In this document: one piece after another, positions 1-6,720 of the stretch
Layout of the letters: each line of letters opens with the position of its first letter
Position numbering within the stretch: the stretch's first letter is position 1
NCBI GenBank assembly: GCA_964643895.1
Contig: CAZXUE010000029.1
Coordinates: 1 to 7,803, forward strand
DNA: 7,803 nt
Reading direction: 5' to 3'
DNA from: UBA7683 sp964643895
GTDB lineage: Bacteria; Patescibacteriota; Saccharimonadia; Saccharimonadales; UBA7683
Notes under the pieces: generated by a model
Seen by the model: only the letters and a program-made list of their open reading frames with translations
Database searches by the model: none
What the model was told of the DNA's origin: nothing
Position numbers and translations under genes: made by a program

Positions 1-1071
1 GCATACGAAATCATGATTAAAAGATTTCCTAACGACCATGACTGGACTTGTACAGTAACAGTTTCAGTTGATGAAGAGATTCCTGCTAATCGTCCTTACC
101 TTAAAATTGATGGCTCAGACGTTGTCAGCGGGGCTGCATTTGTTGATAGTAGTGGCACATGTTCTCCAACAGCGAGTGCTAAGGCAGCAAAAATACAAAC
201 TAATGGGTTTTTGGAGAATAAAGACAGCTGGGGCAGTTCTGGGGGCCAATACGCAACATATGCCAGTGGAAGTATTGGCGGGTCAGAACAGAATACATTT
301 CTAGCCAACAGTGGGTACCTACGCGGTCTCAAGAAGGATTTGCTTTTTGCTAACGTTCTCACCGGCAAACCGGTAGAATCAGCAGGTGATTTCTATGGAG
401 GCAATGAGGCCGCTATTCCATGTATCGACCTTCAGCTTGAACAATTGAAGAAGCGTGCTTTGAACAATGGATGGCGTATGACAAGGCCTTTAACAACGGC
501 CGAGTTTAATTTGCTTGGCGGACTTTCGCTAAGCGGCGATATATATGTTTCTGGCGACCTGGTGCTTGATGGTATTTCCAACCTCACGGGTGCCAAGACA
601 CTGATTGTAGACGGTTCGGTAACTATTAAAGGTAATATTACGTATGCTGGCTCTACGGTGCCTAATCAAGTTCCCTACCTAAAGATTGTTGCGGATAATA
701 TGCACATAGATAAAGCTGTTTCTCAGATTGATGGACAGTTTATTGCTTATCCCCGCAGTGCCAGTGATGGAGTGATAGATGCTTGTAGTGGTGTGGGCGT
801 GGTCTTAACGTTGGATTCTTGTAATCGCAGACTTGTTGTTAACGGTTCACTTACGGCTCGCAGGGTACTGTGGAAAGGCACACAGGGTACGGTTGGGGAT
901 AGGGCTGGCGGCGTTTTTAACTCAGGTTGTCATTACGCTGATGGACCTTCAAGGTGTGCCGCAGAATACGTAAATTTTAGCCCAGAAGGATATGTGGGTC
1001 GCTTTAATATGAATGCAAATCAAAGTATCAGTAACCCAGTTTCGACCATTGAACTACCGCCAGTGTACTAG
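1..1071 (+). CDS. Large extracellular surface protein, 3' part (5' end off window)
   Basis: The frame is open from the first base and no ribosome site precedes the first ATG at 13, so the true start lies upstream; 356 codons are visible before the TAG stop. There is no signal peptide or membrane segment in this part, as expected if the N-terminus is missing. Near the start it reads RPYLKIDGSDVVSG followed by a cysteine. The centre (about nt 520-755) has short alternating strands such as GDIYVSGDLVLDG, TLIVDGSVTIKGNITYAG and IDKAVSQIDGQFIAYP, which look like a beta-helix or stacked beta fold. Near the end it reads CNRRLVVNGSLTARRV, then NFSPEGYVG. From memory this motif order recurs in large uncharacterised surface proteins of CPR bacteria. 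Seven cysteines suggest disulfides outside the cell, unlike the near cysteine-free pilus proteins that follow. Its place just before pilM suggests a pilus-linked adhesin or minor-pilin-like protein; this is inference. The real function is unknown. Confidence 0.8.
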   Translation, partial: AYEIMIKRFPNDHDWTCTVTVSVDEEIPANRPYLKIDGSDVVSGAAFVDSSGTCSPTASAKAAKIQTNGFLENKDSWGSSGGQYATYASGSIGGSEQNTFLANSGYLRGLKKDLLFANVLTGKPVESAGDFYGGNEAAIPCIDLQLEQLKKRALNNGWRMTRPLTTAEFNLLGGLSLSGDIYVSGDLVLDGISNLTGAKTLIVDGSVTIKGNITYAGSTVPNQVPYLKIVADNMHIDKAVSQIDGQFIAYPRSASDGVIDACSGVGVVLTLDSCNRRLVVNGSLTARRVLWKGTQGTVGDRAGGVFNSGCHYADGPSRCAAEYVNFSPEGYVGRFNMNANQSISNPVSTIELPPVY

Positions 1072-1163
1072 GTGGTAACAAATACTAAAAACTAACTCAA
1101 GAAAGCATCGCAGTATTCAGTGAACACCGAACAACCTTTTCTCTGGTATCTCTAAAATGCTTA

Positions 1164-1172
1164 TGGTACACT
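1164..1172 (+). promoter_or_regulatory. Probable extended -10 promoter of pilM operon
   Basis: TGGTACACT matches the extended -10 pattern TGnTAnnnT. No good -35 hexamer is seen at the usual distance, which extended -10 promoters tolerate. Transcription would begin about 7 bases downstream, near 1179, only a few bases before the ATG at 1183. No Shine-Dalgarno sequence lies between them, so the transcript may be leaderless. The remaining non-coding bases, 1072-1163, show no clear terminator; only a weak inverted pair AATACT/AGTATT (1081-1086 and 1112-1117) with a long loop was noticed. Confidence 0.5.
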
Positions 1173-1182
1173 TAAACCAAGT

Positions 1183-2232
1183 ATGAAAGGTTCGATTTTT
1201 AATGTGGTGGGCGACTTTTTCGCACTTGATATTGGTAGTTCTGGTATACGCGCAGTTCAGCTTCGTGGCAGCGGTAATAATCACACGCTTGTTCGCTACG
1301 GAGCAACACCGATAGATCCAAAGATATCGCTTTCAGATGCTCCGGCTGATCAGGCAAAAGTTACTGAAGTAGTGGCGGGATTATTGTCAGAGATTGGTAT
1401 TGGCACCAAGAATGTCGTGGCTGGTTTACCCTCGGGCAAGACATTTGTAACGATTGTTGATATGCCAAAACTTTCCAGCCAGGAAATGGAAAGCACTATT
1501 AAATACCAGGCCGATCAGTTCATTCCTATGAGTATTGATGAAGCTAAAATTGACTGGTCAATTTTAGGGGATTCACCCAGTAGTCCAGATAAAAGTGAAG
1601 TATTGCTAGCAAGCGTGAGTAATGTTTTCGTTGAAAAGCGCCTGGAAATGCTTGAATCTCTTGGCCTGAACGTTATTGGCTTGGAGCCTGATGCCTTGGC
1701 GATTGCGCGTTCGCTCACGACTGGCGGCGCAGCTGCGCAGCTGGTGGTTGATATTGGTGAGTTTGCAACTGATATCATCGTCATTTTTAATAGTGCTCCA
1801 AGATTGGTGCGCTCAATTCCTACTGGTGCACAGGCGTTGGTGAAGTCAGTTATGCAGTCGCTCAGTGTTGAGGAAAATCAGGCACGTCAATTTGTATATA
1901 AATTTGGTTTGGACAACACAAAATTAGAGGGCCAAATATTTCGGGCACTTGAATCAACTGCTGAGTTGATTAGCTCAGAAGTTAAAAAATCGCTTCAATT
2001 CTTCACCTCACGCTATACAAGTACCAGTATCGGACAGATACTTACCTCGGGCAGCGCCGCACTTTTGCCGGGATTCCATCAGTATATATCCGCTGCTAGC
2101 GGTAATTTGCCGGTACAGCCTGGCAATAGCTGGCAGCACGTCAGTTATAGCAACTCGGTACACGAGCAACTTATGGGTATTAATCATCAATTTGCTGTTG
2201 CGGTGGGCTTGGCTCAGAGGGGTGGTTTATGA
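1183..2232 (+). CDS. pilM: Type IV pilus assembly protein PilM (actin-like ATPase)
   Basis: This 349-residue protein is the usual PilM length. PilM is a cytoplasmic FtsA/actin-like protein that binds the N-terminal tail of PilN and links the membrane platform to the motor. Actin-fold signatures are in order: phosphate-1 loop ALDIGSSGIRAVQL at residues 14-27, phosphate-2 loop VVDIGEFATDI around residues 188-198 (Asp190), and the adenosine motif LTSGSAALLPGF around 287-298. The central part has the PilM-typical KYQADQFIPMSIDEAKIDW. There is no membrane segment and no cysteine. The ATG at 1183 puts 15 residues before Asp16 of the first loop, which fits the family; there is no ribosome site upstream, but an extended -10 lies directly before it. 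The stop TGA overlaps the pilN start as ATGA. It is the first gene of the pilus unit. Confidence 0.95.
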   Translation: MKGSIFNVVGDFFALDIGSSGIRAVQLRGSGNNHTLVRYGATPIDPKISLSDAPADQAKVTEVVAGLLSEIGIGTKNVVAGLPSGKTFVTIVDMPKLSSQEMESTIKYQADQFIPMSIDEAKIDWSILGDSPSSPDKSEVLLASVSNVFVEKRLEMLESLGLNVIGLEPDALAIARSLTTGGAAAQLVVDIGEFATDIIVIFNSAPRLVRSIPTGAQALVKSVMQSLSVEENQARQFVYKFGLDNTKLEGQIFRALESTAELISSEVKKSLQFFTSRYTSTSIGQILTSGSAALLPGFHQYISAASGNLPVQPGNSWQHVSYSNSVHEQLMGINHQFAVAVGLAQRGGL

Positions 2233-2927
2233 TTCAAATTAATCTTCTCCCCGATGTCAAGCAAGAGTATCTGCGCGCCCAGCAGATGAAGCATCTAGTG
2301 ATTGTAGTTTCAGTACTGCTATCACTCATTTCTGTAGTTATCTTGGCAATCCTCTTCCTCTATGTTCAGGTTGTTCAGCCACGTCATAAAGCAAATCTTC
2401 AACGCGATATCGACAGTGGGCTTAATGAACTCAAAGGTAAACAAGATGCAGTTAAGATAGTCACTGTTCAAGGAGTGCTTGAGCAGATCCCAGCGTTGCA
2501 AGATAAAAAACTAGTTACCTCGAGGCTGTTTACTTACTTAACCAGCGTCACTCCTCAATCAGTAAGCTACAGCGAAGTTCGACTTGACCTCACTACCAAC
2601 ACAGTCTCACTTACCGGTCAGGCTAATACATTTGAGCAAACAAGTGAACTTACTAATAATCTCAAGAGCGCTACGTTTACTTACAAGCAAGGCGATAGTG
2701 AATCTAAGATACAGCCATTTTCGCGTGTCGTTTTTACGAGCCTTGGCAAGTCTGATCAAACTGATAGCGCGCGCAGTGTTGCATTTCAACTTACTTTTAC
2801 GGTAGATCCTACTATGTTTAACGAGGGTATTAGCGAAGGCAAACTAACGGTTGATGCAGCCTCAGAGAAGTTGTTATTACCAAGTGCTCAGCCGTTTGGA
2901 GCAACTCCAGTAAGCGGAGGACAGTAA
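2229..2927 (+). CDS. pilN: Type IV pilus inner-membrane platform protein PilN
   Basis: This 232-residue bitopic membrane protein starts MIQINLLPDVKQEYLR; the INLLP tail (residues 4-8) is the known PilM-binding element. One membrane segment spans about residues 22-46. The outer part begins with a helical stretch, then a PilN-like small alpha/beta domain: FTYLTSVTPQSVSYSEV followed by VSLTGQANTFEQTSELTNNL. In the family this domain pairs with PilO. The end is longer than the minimal fold, with a polar tail of about 40 residues. Translation is probably coupled to pilM through the 4-base overlap; a purine-rich AGAGGGG at 2216-2222 inside the pilM end can serve as ribosome site. Sequence identity of the outer domain is typically low in this family, so the call rests on the tail motif, topology and gene order. 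Confidence 0.93.
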   Translation: MIQINLLPDVKQEYLRAQQMKHLVIVVSVLLSLISVVILAILFLYVQVVQPRHKANLQRDIDSGLNELKGKQDAVKIVTVQGVLEQIPALQDKKLVTSRLFTYLTSVTPQSVSYSEVRLDLTTNTVSLTGQANTFEQTSELTNNLKSATFTYKQGDSESKIQPFSRVVFTSLGKSDQTDSARSVAFQLTFTVDPTMFNEGISEGKLTVDAASEKLLLPSAQPFGATPVSGGQ

Positions 2928-2929
2928 GG

Positions 2930-3556
2930 ATGAGTATGTTGATGAAAAAAAAGAGCAAGCGCGAACAGGTGGAAAGAGCCAATAGCGTTGTTTTTGTTGC
3001 GGTAGCAATTGGCGCGGTGATTGTTATGTTCAGCCTGATTTCGTCACGATTTATGTGGAATAAAAAAAGCTACAATGACCGTGTTATAACTGCTAAGACT
3101 AATGCGCGGAATGATGTAAACAGTAATGTCGAAAGTATCGATAAACTTACCGAACAGTTCTCGGCACTTGATGGTAGTGCTACAACAAATGCAACCACCA
3201 TCCTTCATGCGCTCCCTCCGGTGTACGATTACGCTGCGCTTACAACCTCACTTAACTCAATTGCCATTACCTCGGGTGTCAAATTTAGCGGTAGTACTGG
3301 GCAGGACACCTCAGCTGATGCATTAGCTTCATCACCAGTATCTCAGCCGGTTGAAATCCCAATTACACTACAGGTGAGCGGGTCATACGAATCTATTAAG
3401 AAGTTTATGGCCAATCTTGAACGGAGTATTCGGCCGATACAGGTTAATAGTGTGACGTTTTCTGGAAGCAATGAATCGCTGGAGGCTCAAATTCAAGGAG
3501 TGACGTACTATCAACCAGCACGTTCATTTGATGTAACTAAGACGGAGGTACGATGA
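2930..3556 (+). CDS. pilO: Type IV pilus inner-membrane platform protein PilO
   Basis: This 208-residue bitopic protein has a basic cytoplasmic N-terminus (KKKSKR), one membrane segment at about residues 19-38 and a polar, probably coiled-coil stretch to about residue 75. It ends in a PilO-like ferredoxin-type domain: DYAALTTSLNSIAITSGV, then VSGSYESIKKFMANLER, RPIQVNSVTF and a closing strand near GVTYYQP. PilO forms a heterodimer with PilN and helps align the platform with the pilus. The ATG at 2930 has GGAGG at 2916-2920, nine bases away; the ATG at 2936 (Met3) with TAAGG before it is an alternative that shortens the protein by two residues. No cysteine is present. Its TGA stop overlaps the next start. 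Confidence 0.92.
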   Translation: MSMLMKKKSKREQVERANSVVFVAVAIGAVIVMFSLISSRFMWNKKSYNDRVITAKTNARNDVNSNVESIDKLTEQFSALDGSATTNATTILHALPPVYDYAALTTSLNSIAITSGVKFSGSTGQDTSADALASSPVSQPVEIPITLQVSGSYESIKKFMANLERSIRPIQVNSVTFSGSNESLEAQIQGVTYYQPARSFDVTKTEVR

Positions 3557-3795
3557 AGCAGAATGATATTGCAGCGATAGTGCTCATTGTTGCCGTAACA
3601 GGGGTTATTTCTTACTTTATCGCCAATGCGGTGATAGGCCAGCCAAAGAATAATCCAGTTCAAGTTGAACAGATTACTTCAATTTCACCGAGCTTTCCTA
3701 CGCCCGATACACGCGTTTTTAATGATCAGGCGATTGACCCGACAGTAACAATTAATGGCAACGGCCAGGCAACTGATCAGCCGTTTTCTAACTGA
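3553..3795 (+). CDS. Small single-pass membrane protein at the pilP position
   Basis: This 80-residue protein is not a family I can name. It has a short polar start (MKQND), one hydrophobic membrane helix at about residues 6-28, then a 50-residue polar tail rich in Pro, Thr, Asn and Gln with PSFPTPDTRVFNDQAIDP and TINGNGQ. By charge and topology the tail should lie outside the cell. It has no cysteine, so it cannot be a lipoprotein. It is a real gene: it overlaps pilO by ATGA, has GGAGGT at 3544-3549, and fills the gap to pilB. In diderm T4P loci this place is held by pilP, a lipoprotein that joins PilNO to the secretin. A role as an added PilNO subunit or a reduced PilP analogue is inference from position. 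Its short tail may be disordered. Confidence 0.85.
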   Translation: MKQNDIAAIVLIVAVTGVISYFIANAVIGQPKNNPVQVEQITSISPSFPTPDTRVFNDQAIDPTVTINGNGQATDQPFSN

Positions 3796-3797
3796 GC

Positions 3798-3801
3798 GAG
3801 G
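3798..3801 (+). promoter_or_regulatory. Ribosome site that decides the GTG start of pilB
   Basis: GAGG lies 8 bases before the GTG at 3810 and supports that start. An ATG at 3802 is too close to this site and opens only a three-codon frame (ATG AAC GGG TGA) whose stop overlaps the pilB GTG as GTGA, so it cannot be the pilB start. Confidence 0.65.
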
Positions 3802-3809
3802 ATGAACGG

Positions 3810-5627
3810 GTGAGCGTTCTTCTTGAGGAAAATCAACGTAAACTAGAAGACTTGCTAGTTTCAAGCAAGTTGCTTTCTAAAGAGCAGATTGAGGCATTTA
3901 AAGCAGAAGCAATGACGCAAAAAATGCCATTCTTGAGCTTTTTGTTGCAGAATAATCATATTACGAGCGAGCAATTTACTAAAGTTACTTCGCAAGTACT
4001 CGGCATCCCATATGTTAATCTGGTAGCTTCGAAGGTGAGCCCGAATATTCTGAATTTGCTGAGCCGCGATGTAGCTGAGCGCTTTATGGCAGTACCGCTT
4101 GGAGAGATGGAAAATCGGCTCGCTATTGCGATGCTCGACCCAAATAACGTGCAGGCTGTGGATTTTCTTTCGAACAAAATTGGCCGGCCGCTTAAAGTGT
4201 ATATGGCCTCAGAAGAAGGTGTTCGGCATGTGCTTGAACAATATAACACCGATCTGCAAAAGGGTGTGAGCGAGGCGATTAGTTCCGCTAATCAGACGGA
4301 AGTAGAGGACGAAGATTCGCTACAGGCGGTTCTGGGCGGCAACAAGTCGAAGAAGCAAGAAAAAGAAGAGATAAAAACGATTGTTCAAGATTCTCCTATT
4401 AGTCGTGCGCTGAGCACCATATTAGAGTACGCCGTACGTTCGCGTGCTTCGGATATCCACATTGAGCCGCTTGAGGAGAGTCTGCGTATTCGATGCCGAA
4501 TTGATGGTGTGTTGCGCGAGATTATGAAGCTGCCAAAGTCGATTGAGCCGGCCCTTATTTCGCGCGTTAAAATCCTTTCTAACTTGAAGATCGATGAACA
4601 CCGTATTCCGCAAGACGGTCAATTTACGGTTCGTATCGGAAAGCAAGATGCTGACCTTCGTATTGCCATCTCGCCAGTGGTTTGGGGGGAGCAGGTGATT
4701 ATTCGTATTTTGGACAAGAGCGGAACGAGTTTTAAGCTTGAAGATCTTGGCTATGCCGGACGAAGCTTAGCTGCGGTGAGAAAAGGTCTTCAAAGACCTC
4801 ACGGCATGATCTTAACTGCTGGCCCGACAGGATCGGGTAAATCAACCAGCTTGTATGCACTGATCGAAGAGATTAAGAACGACAGCATCAATATTGTTAC
4901 GCTTGAGGATCCGGTTGAATACAAAATGAGTGGTGTCAACCAGATACAGGTTCATCCAGAGGTTGGTCTCACATTTGCAACGGGTCTGCGCTCAATTTTG
5001 CGTCAAGATCCGGATGTTGTGCTAGTAGGGGAAATTCGCGATAAAGAAACAGCCGAACTTGCAGTTCAGGCAGCGCTAACTGGCCACCTTGTCTTCTCAA
5101 CACTTCATACCAACTCGGCTGCTGGCGTATTACCCCGACTTCTTGACATGGGGATTGAGCCGTATCTTATCGCTTCCACGGTCAACACCATCATTGGTCA
5201 ACGTCTAGTCAGGAAAGTGGCCGACAACAAAACCAGCTACCAGGCAGATAAAACCGAACTACAGGCTATTAACGCTAACGTCGGACATTTATTACCGCAA
5301 AAACAGACAGATAGTACTACTGTAAGCCAAGAACTTGGTTATAAGAGCTTGCCTGTTATGACCCAAACCGCTTATACTTTATACAGAGGCAAGGACACGT
5401 CACTCACGCCAGGCGGATATAAAGGACGAGTCGGGCTTTACGAGGTCATCGATGTCAATGACGTGATTGAGGAGATGATCTTAAAAAGAGCTACGGCGAA
5501 TGAAATCCAAGCTAAGGCAGTAGAGCAGGGGACGGTCACAATGCGCGAAGATGGTTATCTGAAAGCAGTTACTGGCATAACCACGCTTGAAGAAGTAAAC
5601 CGTGTAACAGCCGCAGATAATGCCTAA
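3810..5627 (+). CDS. pilB: Type IV pilus extension ATPase PilB
   Basis: PilB is the hexameric cytoplasmic motor that drives pilus extension by turning PilC. The protein has 605 residues, slightly longer than many PilBs. An N-terminal GspE/MshEN-like domain covers about residues 5-150. The N2 domain follows with ASDIHIEP (213-220) and KIDEHRIPQDGQF. The motor core has Walker A GPTGSGKST (338-346), Asp box LEDPVEY (365-371, Glu366), Walker B DPDVVLVGEIRD (400-411, Glu408) and His box GHLVFSTLHTNSAA (His426, His433). All catalytic residues seem intact. The usual four-cysteine zinc site between QRLVRK (464-469) and GYKGRVGLYEV (536-546) is absent: the stretch has no cysteine and is longer than usual. 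The two N-terminal MshEN-type motifs lack their conserved Arg and Gly residues. Start is GTG at 3810, set by GAGG at 3798. PilT adjacency and PilMNO upstream favour PilB over a type II secretion GspE. Confidence 0.95.
   Translation: MSVLLEENQRKLEDLLVSSKLLSKEQIEAFKAEAMTQKMPFLSFLLQNNHITSEQFTKVTSQVLGIPYVNLVASKVSPNILNLLSRDVAERFMAVPLGEMENRLAIAMLDPNNVQAVDFLSNKIGRPLKVYMASEEGVRHVLEQYNTDLQKGVSEAISSANQTEVEDEDSLQAVLGGNKSKKQEKEEIKTIVQDSPISRALSTILEYAVRSRASDIHIEPLEESLRIRCRIDGVLREIMKLPKSIEPALISRVKILSNLKIDEHRIPQDGQFTVRIGKQDADLRIAISPVVWGEQVIIRILDKSGTSFKLEDLGYAGRSLAAVRKGLQRPHGMILTAGPTGSGKSTSLYALIEEIKNDSINIVTLEDPVEYKMSGVNQIQVHPEVGLTFATGLRSILRQDPDVVLVGEIRDKETAELAVQAALTGHLVFSTLHTNSAAGVLPRLLDMGIEPYLIASTVNTIIGQRLVRKVADNKTSYQADKTELQAINANVGHLLPQKQTDSTTVSQELGYKSLPVMTQTAYTLYRGKDTSLTPGGYKGRVGLYEVIDVNDVIEEMILKRATANEIQAKAVEQGTVTMREDGYLKAVTGITTLEEVNRVTAADNA
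4819..4843 (+). repeat. 25-base Walker A block shared with pilT (copy 1)
   Basis: This stretch of pilB is identical, base for base, to 6043-6067 in pilT. It encodes the Walker A loop GPTGSGKS, and every synonymous codon choice matches, including three different glycine codons in the same order. It is coding sequence in the same frame in both genes, not a mobile repeat. Confidence 0.85.
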
Positions 5628-5629
5628 AC

Positions 5630-5635
5630 AGGAGG
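5630..5635 (+). promoter_or_regulatory. Strong Shine-Dalgarno of pilT
   Basis: AGGAGG ends 4 bases before the ATG at 5640, which is short spacing but a full match. It lies in the 12-base gap after the pilB stop and fixes the pilT start. Confidence 0.75.
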
Positions 5636-5639
5636 TGGG

Positions 5640-6710
5640 ATGACAACAGCAGCACTCAGAATTGAAACCTTGCTTGAGCAAGTAATTACCAAGAAAGCAT
5701 CGGATCTTCATTTACAGGTTGGGTTGCCGGCTATGATTCGCGTAGATGGTAAGCTTGTACCCGCAACCGGTTCTTCGGTTTTAACAAAAGCTCATGTTGA
5801 ACAATTGGTGTTTTCAATTCTTGATGCCGATCAAAAACAGATTTTGCTCAAAGATAAAGAATTTGACTTTTCATTTGCTTTTGGTGATCTGGGCAGGTTC
5901 CGTGTCAATGCTTTTCTCGAGCGTGGGGAGGTGGCGGCAGCGCTACGTTTGATACCAAATCAGATTTTGAGTACCGATGATCTTGGCTTGCCTGCGATAG
6001 TAAATAGTTTTGCCGATTTTCCTCGGGGGCTTGTTCTCATTACTGGCCCGACAGGATCGGGTAAATCGACAACCTTGGCTGGTTTGATTGATAAAATCAA
6101 CCAGGAACGAGCGGAGCACATTATTACAATTGAAGACCCAATTGAATATACTCACACTTCTAAAAAATCCGTGGTTGTACAGCGTGAGGTGCATTATGAT
6201 ACGTACAGTTTTTCAGCCGCTCTGCGCTCAAGTTTACGTCAAGATCCCGATGTTGTCCTGATTGGCGAAATGCGCGATCTTGAAACTATCGCAGCCGCTA
6301 TTACCATTGCCGAAACTGGCCACTTGGTTTTTGCAACACTTCATACCAATTCGGCTGCTCAGTCGATTGATCGTATGATTGATGTTTTTCCGCCGCATCA
6401 GCAGCCGCAAATTCGTTCACAGCTGGCAAATATCTTGATGGCCATCTGTTCTCAGCGACTAGTTCCAGCTATTGGTGGTGGTCGCGTGGCAGCCGCAGAA
6501 GTTCTGATTGCTAACCCAGCCGTCCGCAATATTATTCGAGAGGGCAAGAGCCATCAACTTGATGCCGTGATTCAAACGGGTGCCGATAAAGGGATGCAAT
6601 CGATGGATCGAACACTCGTAAGCCTGATAAAAAGCGGTACCATCACGTATGATGAAGCACGTACCTTCGCGGTTGATCTTGAAGAATTTGAACGGTTGAT
6701 TAGAGGCTAG
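5640..6710 (+). CDS. pilT: Type IV pilus retraction ATPase PilT
   Basis: PilT is the hexameric motor that depolymerises the pilus and gives twitching or pulling force. The protein has 356 residues, close to the family's usual 340-370. An N-terminal PAS-like domain starts with ASDLHLQVGLPAMIRVDG. The motor core has Walker A GPTGSGKST (136-144), Asp box IEDPIEY (164-170, Glu165), Walker B DPDVVLIGEMRD (202-213, Glu210) and His box GHLVFATLHTNSAA (His228, His235). The PilT hallmark AIRNLIRE, needed for retraction, is present as AVRNIIRE at 294-301. This motif and the lack of the PilB N-terminal domain separate it from PilB. It carries one cysteine (AICSQR). The gene lies 12 bases after pilB and 10 bases before pilC. 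Confidence 0.96.
   Translation: MTTAALRIETLLEQVITKKASDLHLQVGLPAMIRVDGKLVPATGSSVLTKAHVEQLVFSILDADQKQILLKDKEFDFSFAFGDLGRFRVNAFLERGEVAAALRLIPNQILSTDDLGLPAIVNSFADFPRGLVLITGPTGSGKSTTLAGLIDKINQERAEHIITIEDPIEYTHTSKKSVVVQREVHYDTYSFSAALRSSLRQDPDVVLIGEMRDLETIAAAITIAETGHLVFATLHTNSAAQSIDRMIDVFPPHQQPQIRSQLANILMAICSQRLVPAIGGGRVAAAEVLIANPAVRNIIREGKSHQLDAVIQTGADKGMQSMDRTLVSLIKSGTITYDEARTFAVDLEEFERLIRG
6043..6067 (+). repeat. 25-base Walker A block shared with pilB (copy 2)
   Basis: Identical to 4819-4843 in pilB and in the same reading frame. Further near-identical blocks link the two genes: 6221-6256 against 4985-5020 (3 mismatches in 36 by eye) and 6334-6359 against 5098-5123 (1 mismatch in 26). Confidence 0.85.
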
Positions 6711-6720
6711 GGGTATAGAG

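Noticed and set aside
13..1071. ATG at 13 as the true start of the first protein
   Set aside because: The frame is open upstream to the edge, there is no ribosome site, and no signal peptide or membrane anchor follows; a truncated gene explains this better.
1081..1117. Inverted pair AATACT/AGTATT after the first gene as a terminator
   Set aside because: The stem is only six AT-rich pairs with a 25-base loop and no T-run follows.
1727..1738. Perfect 12-base palindrome GCGCAGCTGCGC
   Set aside because: It lies inside pilM and encodes Ala-rich residues (GAAAQ); no repeat elsewhere or operator context supports a regulatory role.
2229..2232. TGA read as glycine (SR1/Gracilibacteria code)
   Set aside because: TGA ends pilM, pilO and the small gene exactly at family-expected ends and at overlaps with the next start; no in-frame TGA occurs within a recognisable protein.
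2584..2805. Overlapping alternative frames inside pilN on both strands
   Set aside because: They overlap a well-supported gene, have no ribosome sites and show no recognisable protein features.
3810..5627. GspE of a type II secretion system
   Set aside because: PilT with its retraction hallmark and PilMNO in the same unit indicate a type IV pilus; type II systems lack a PilT.
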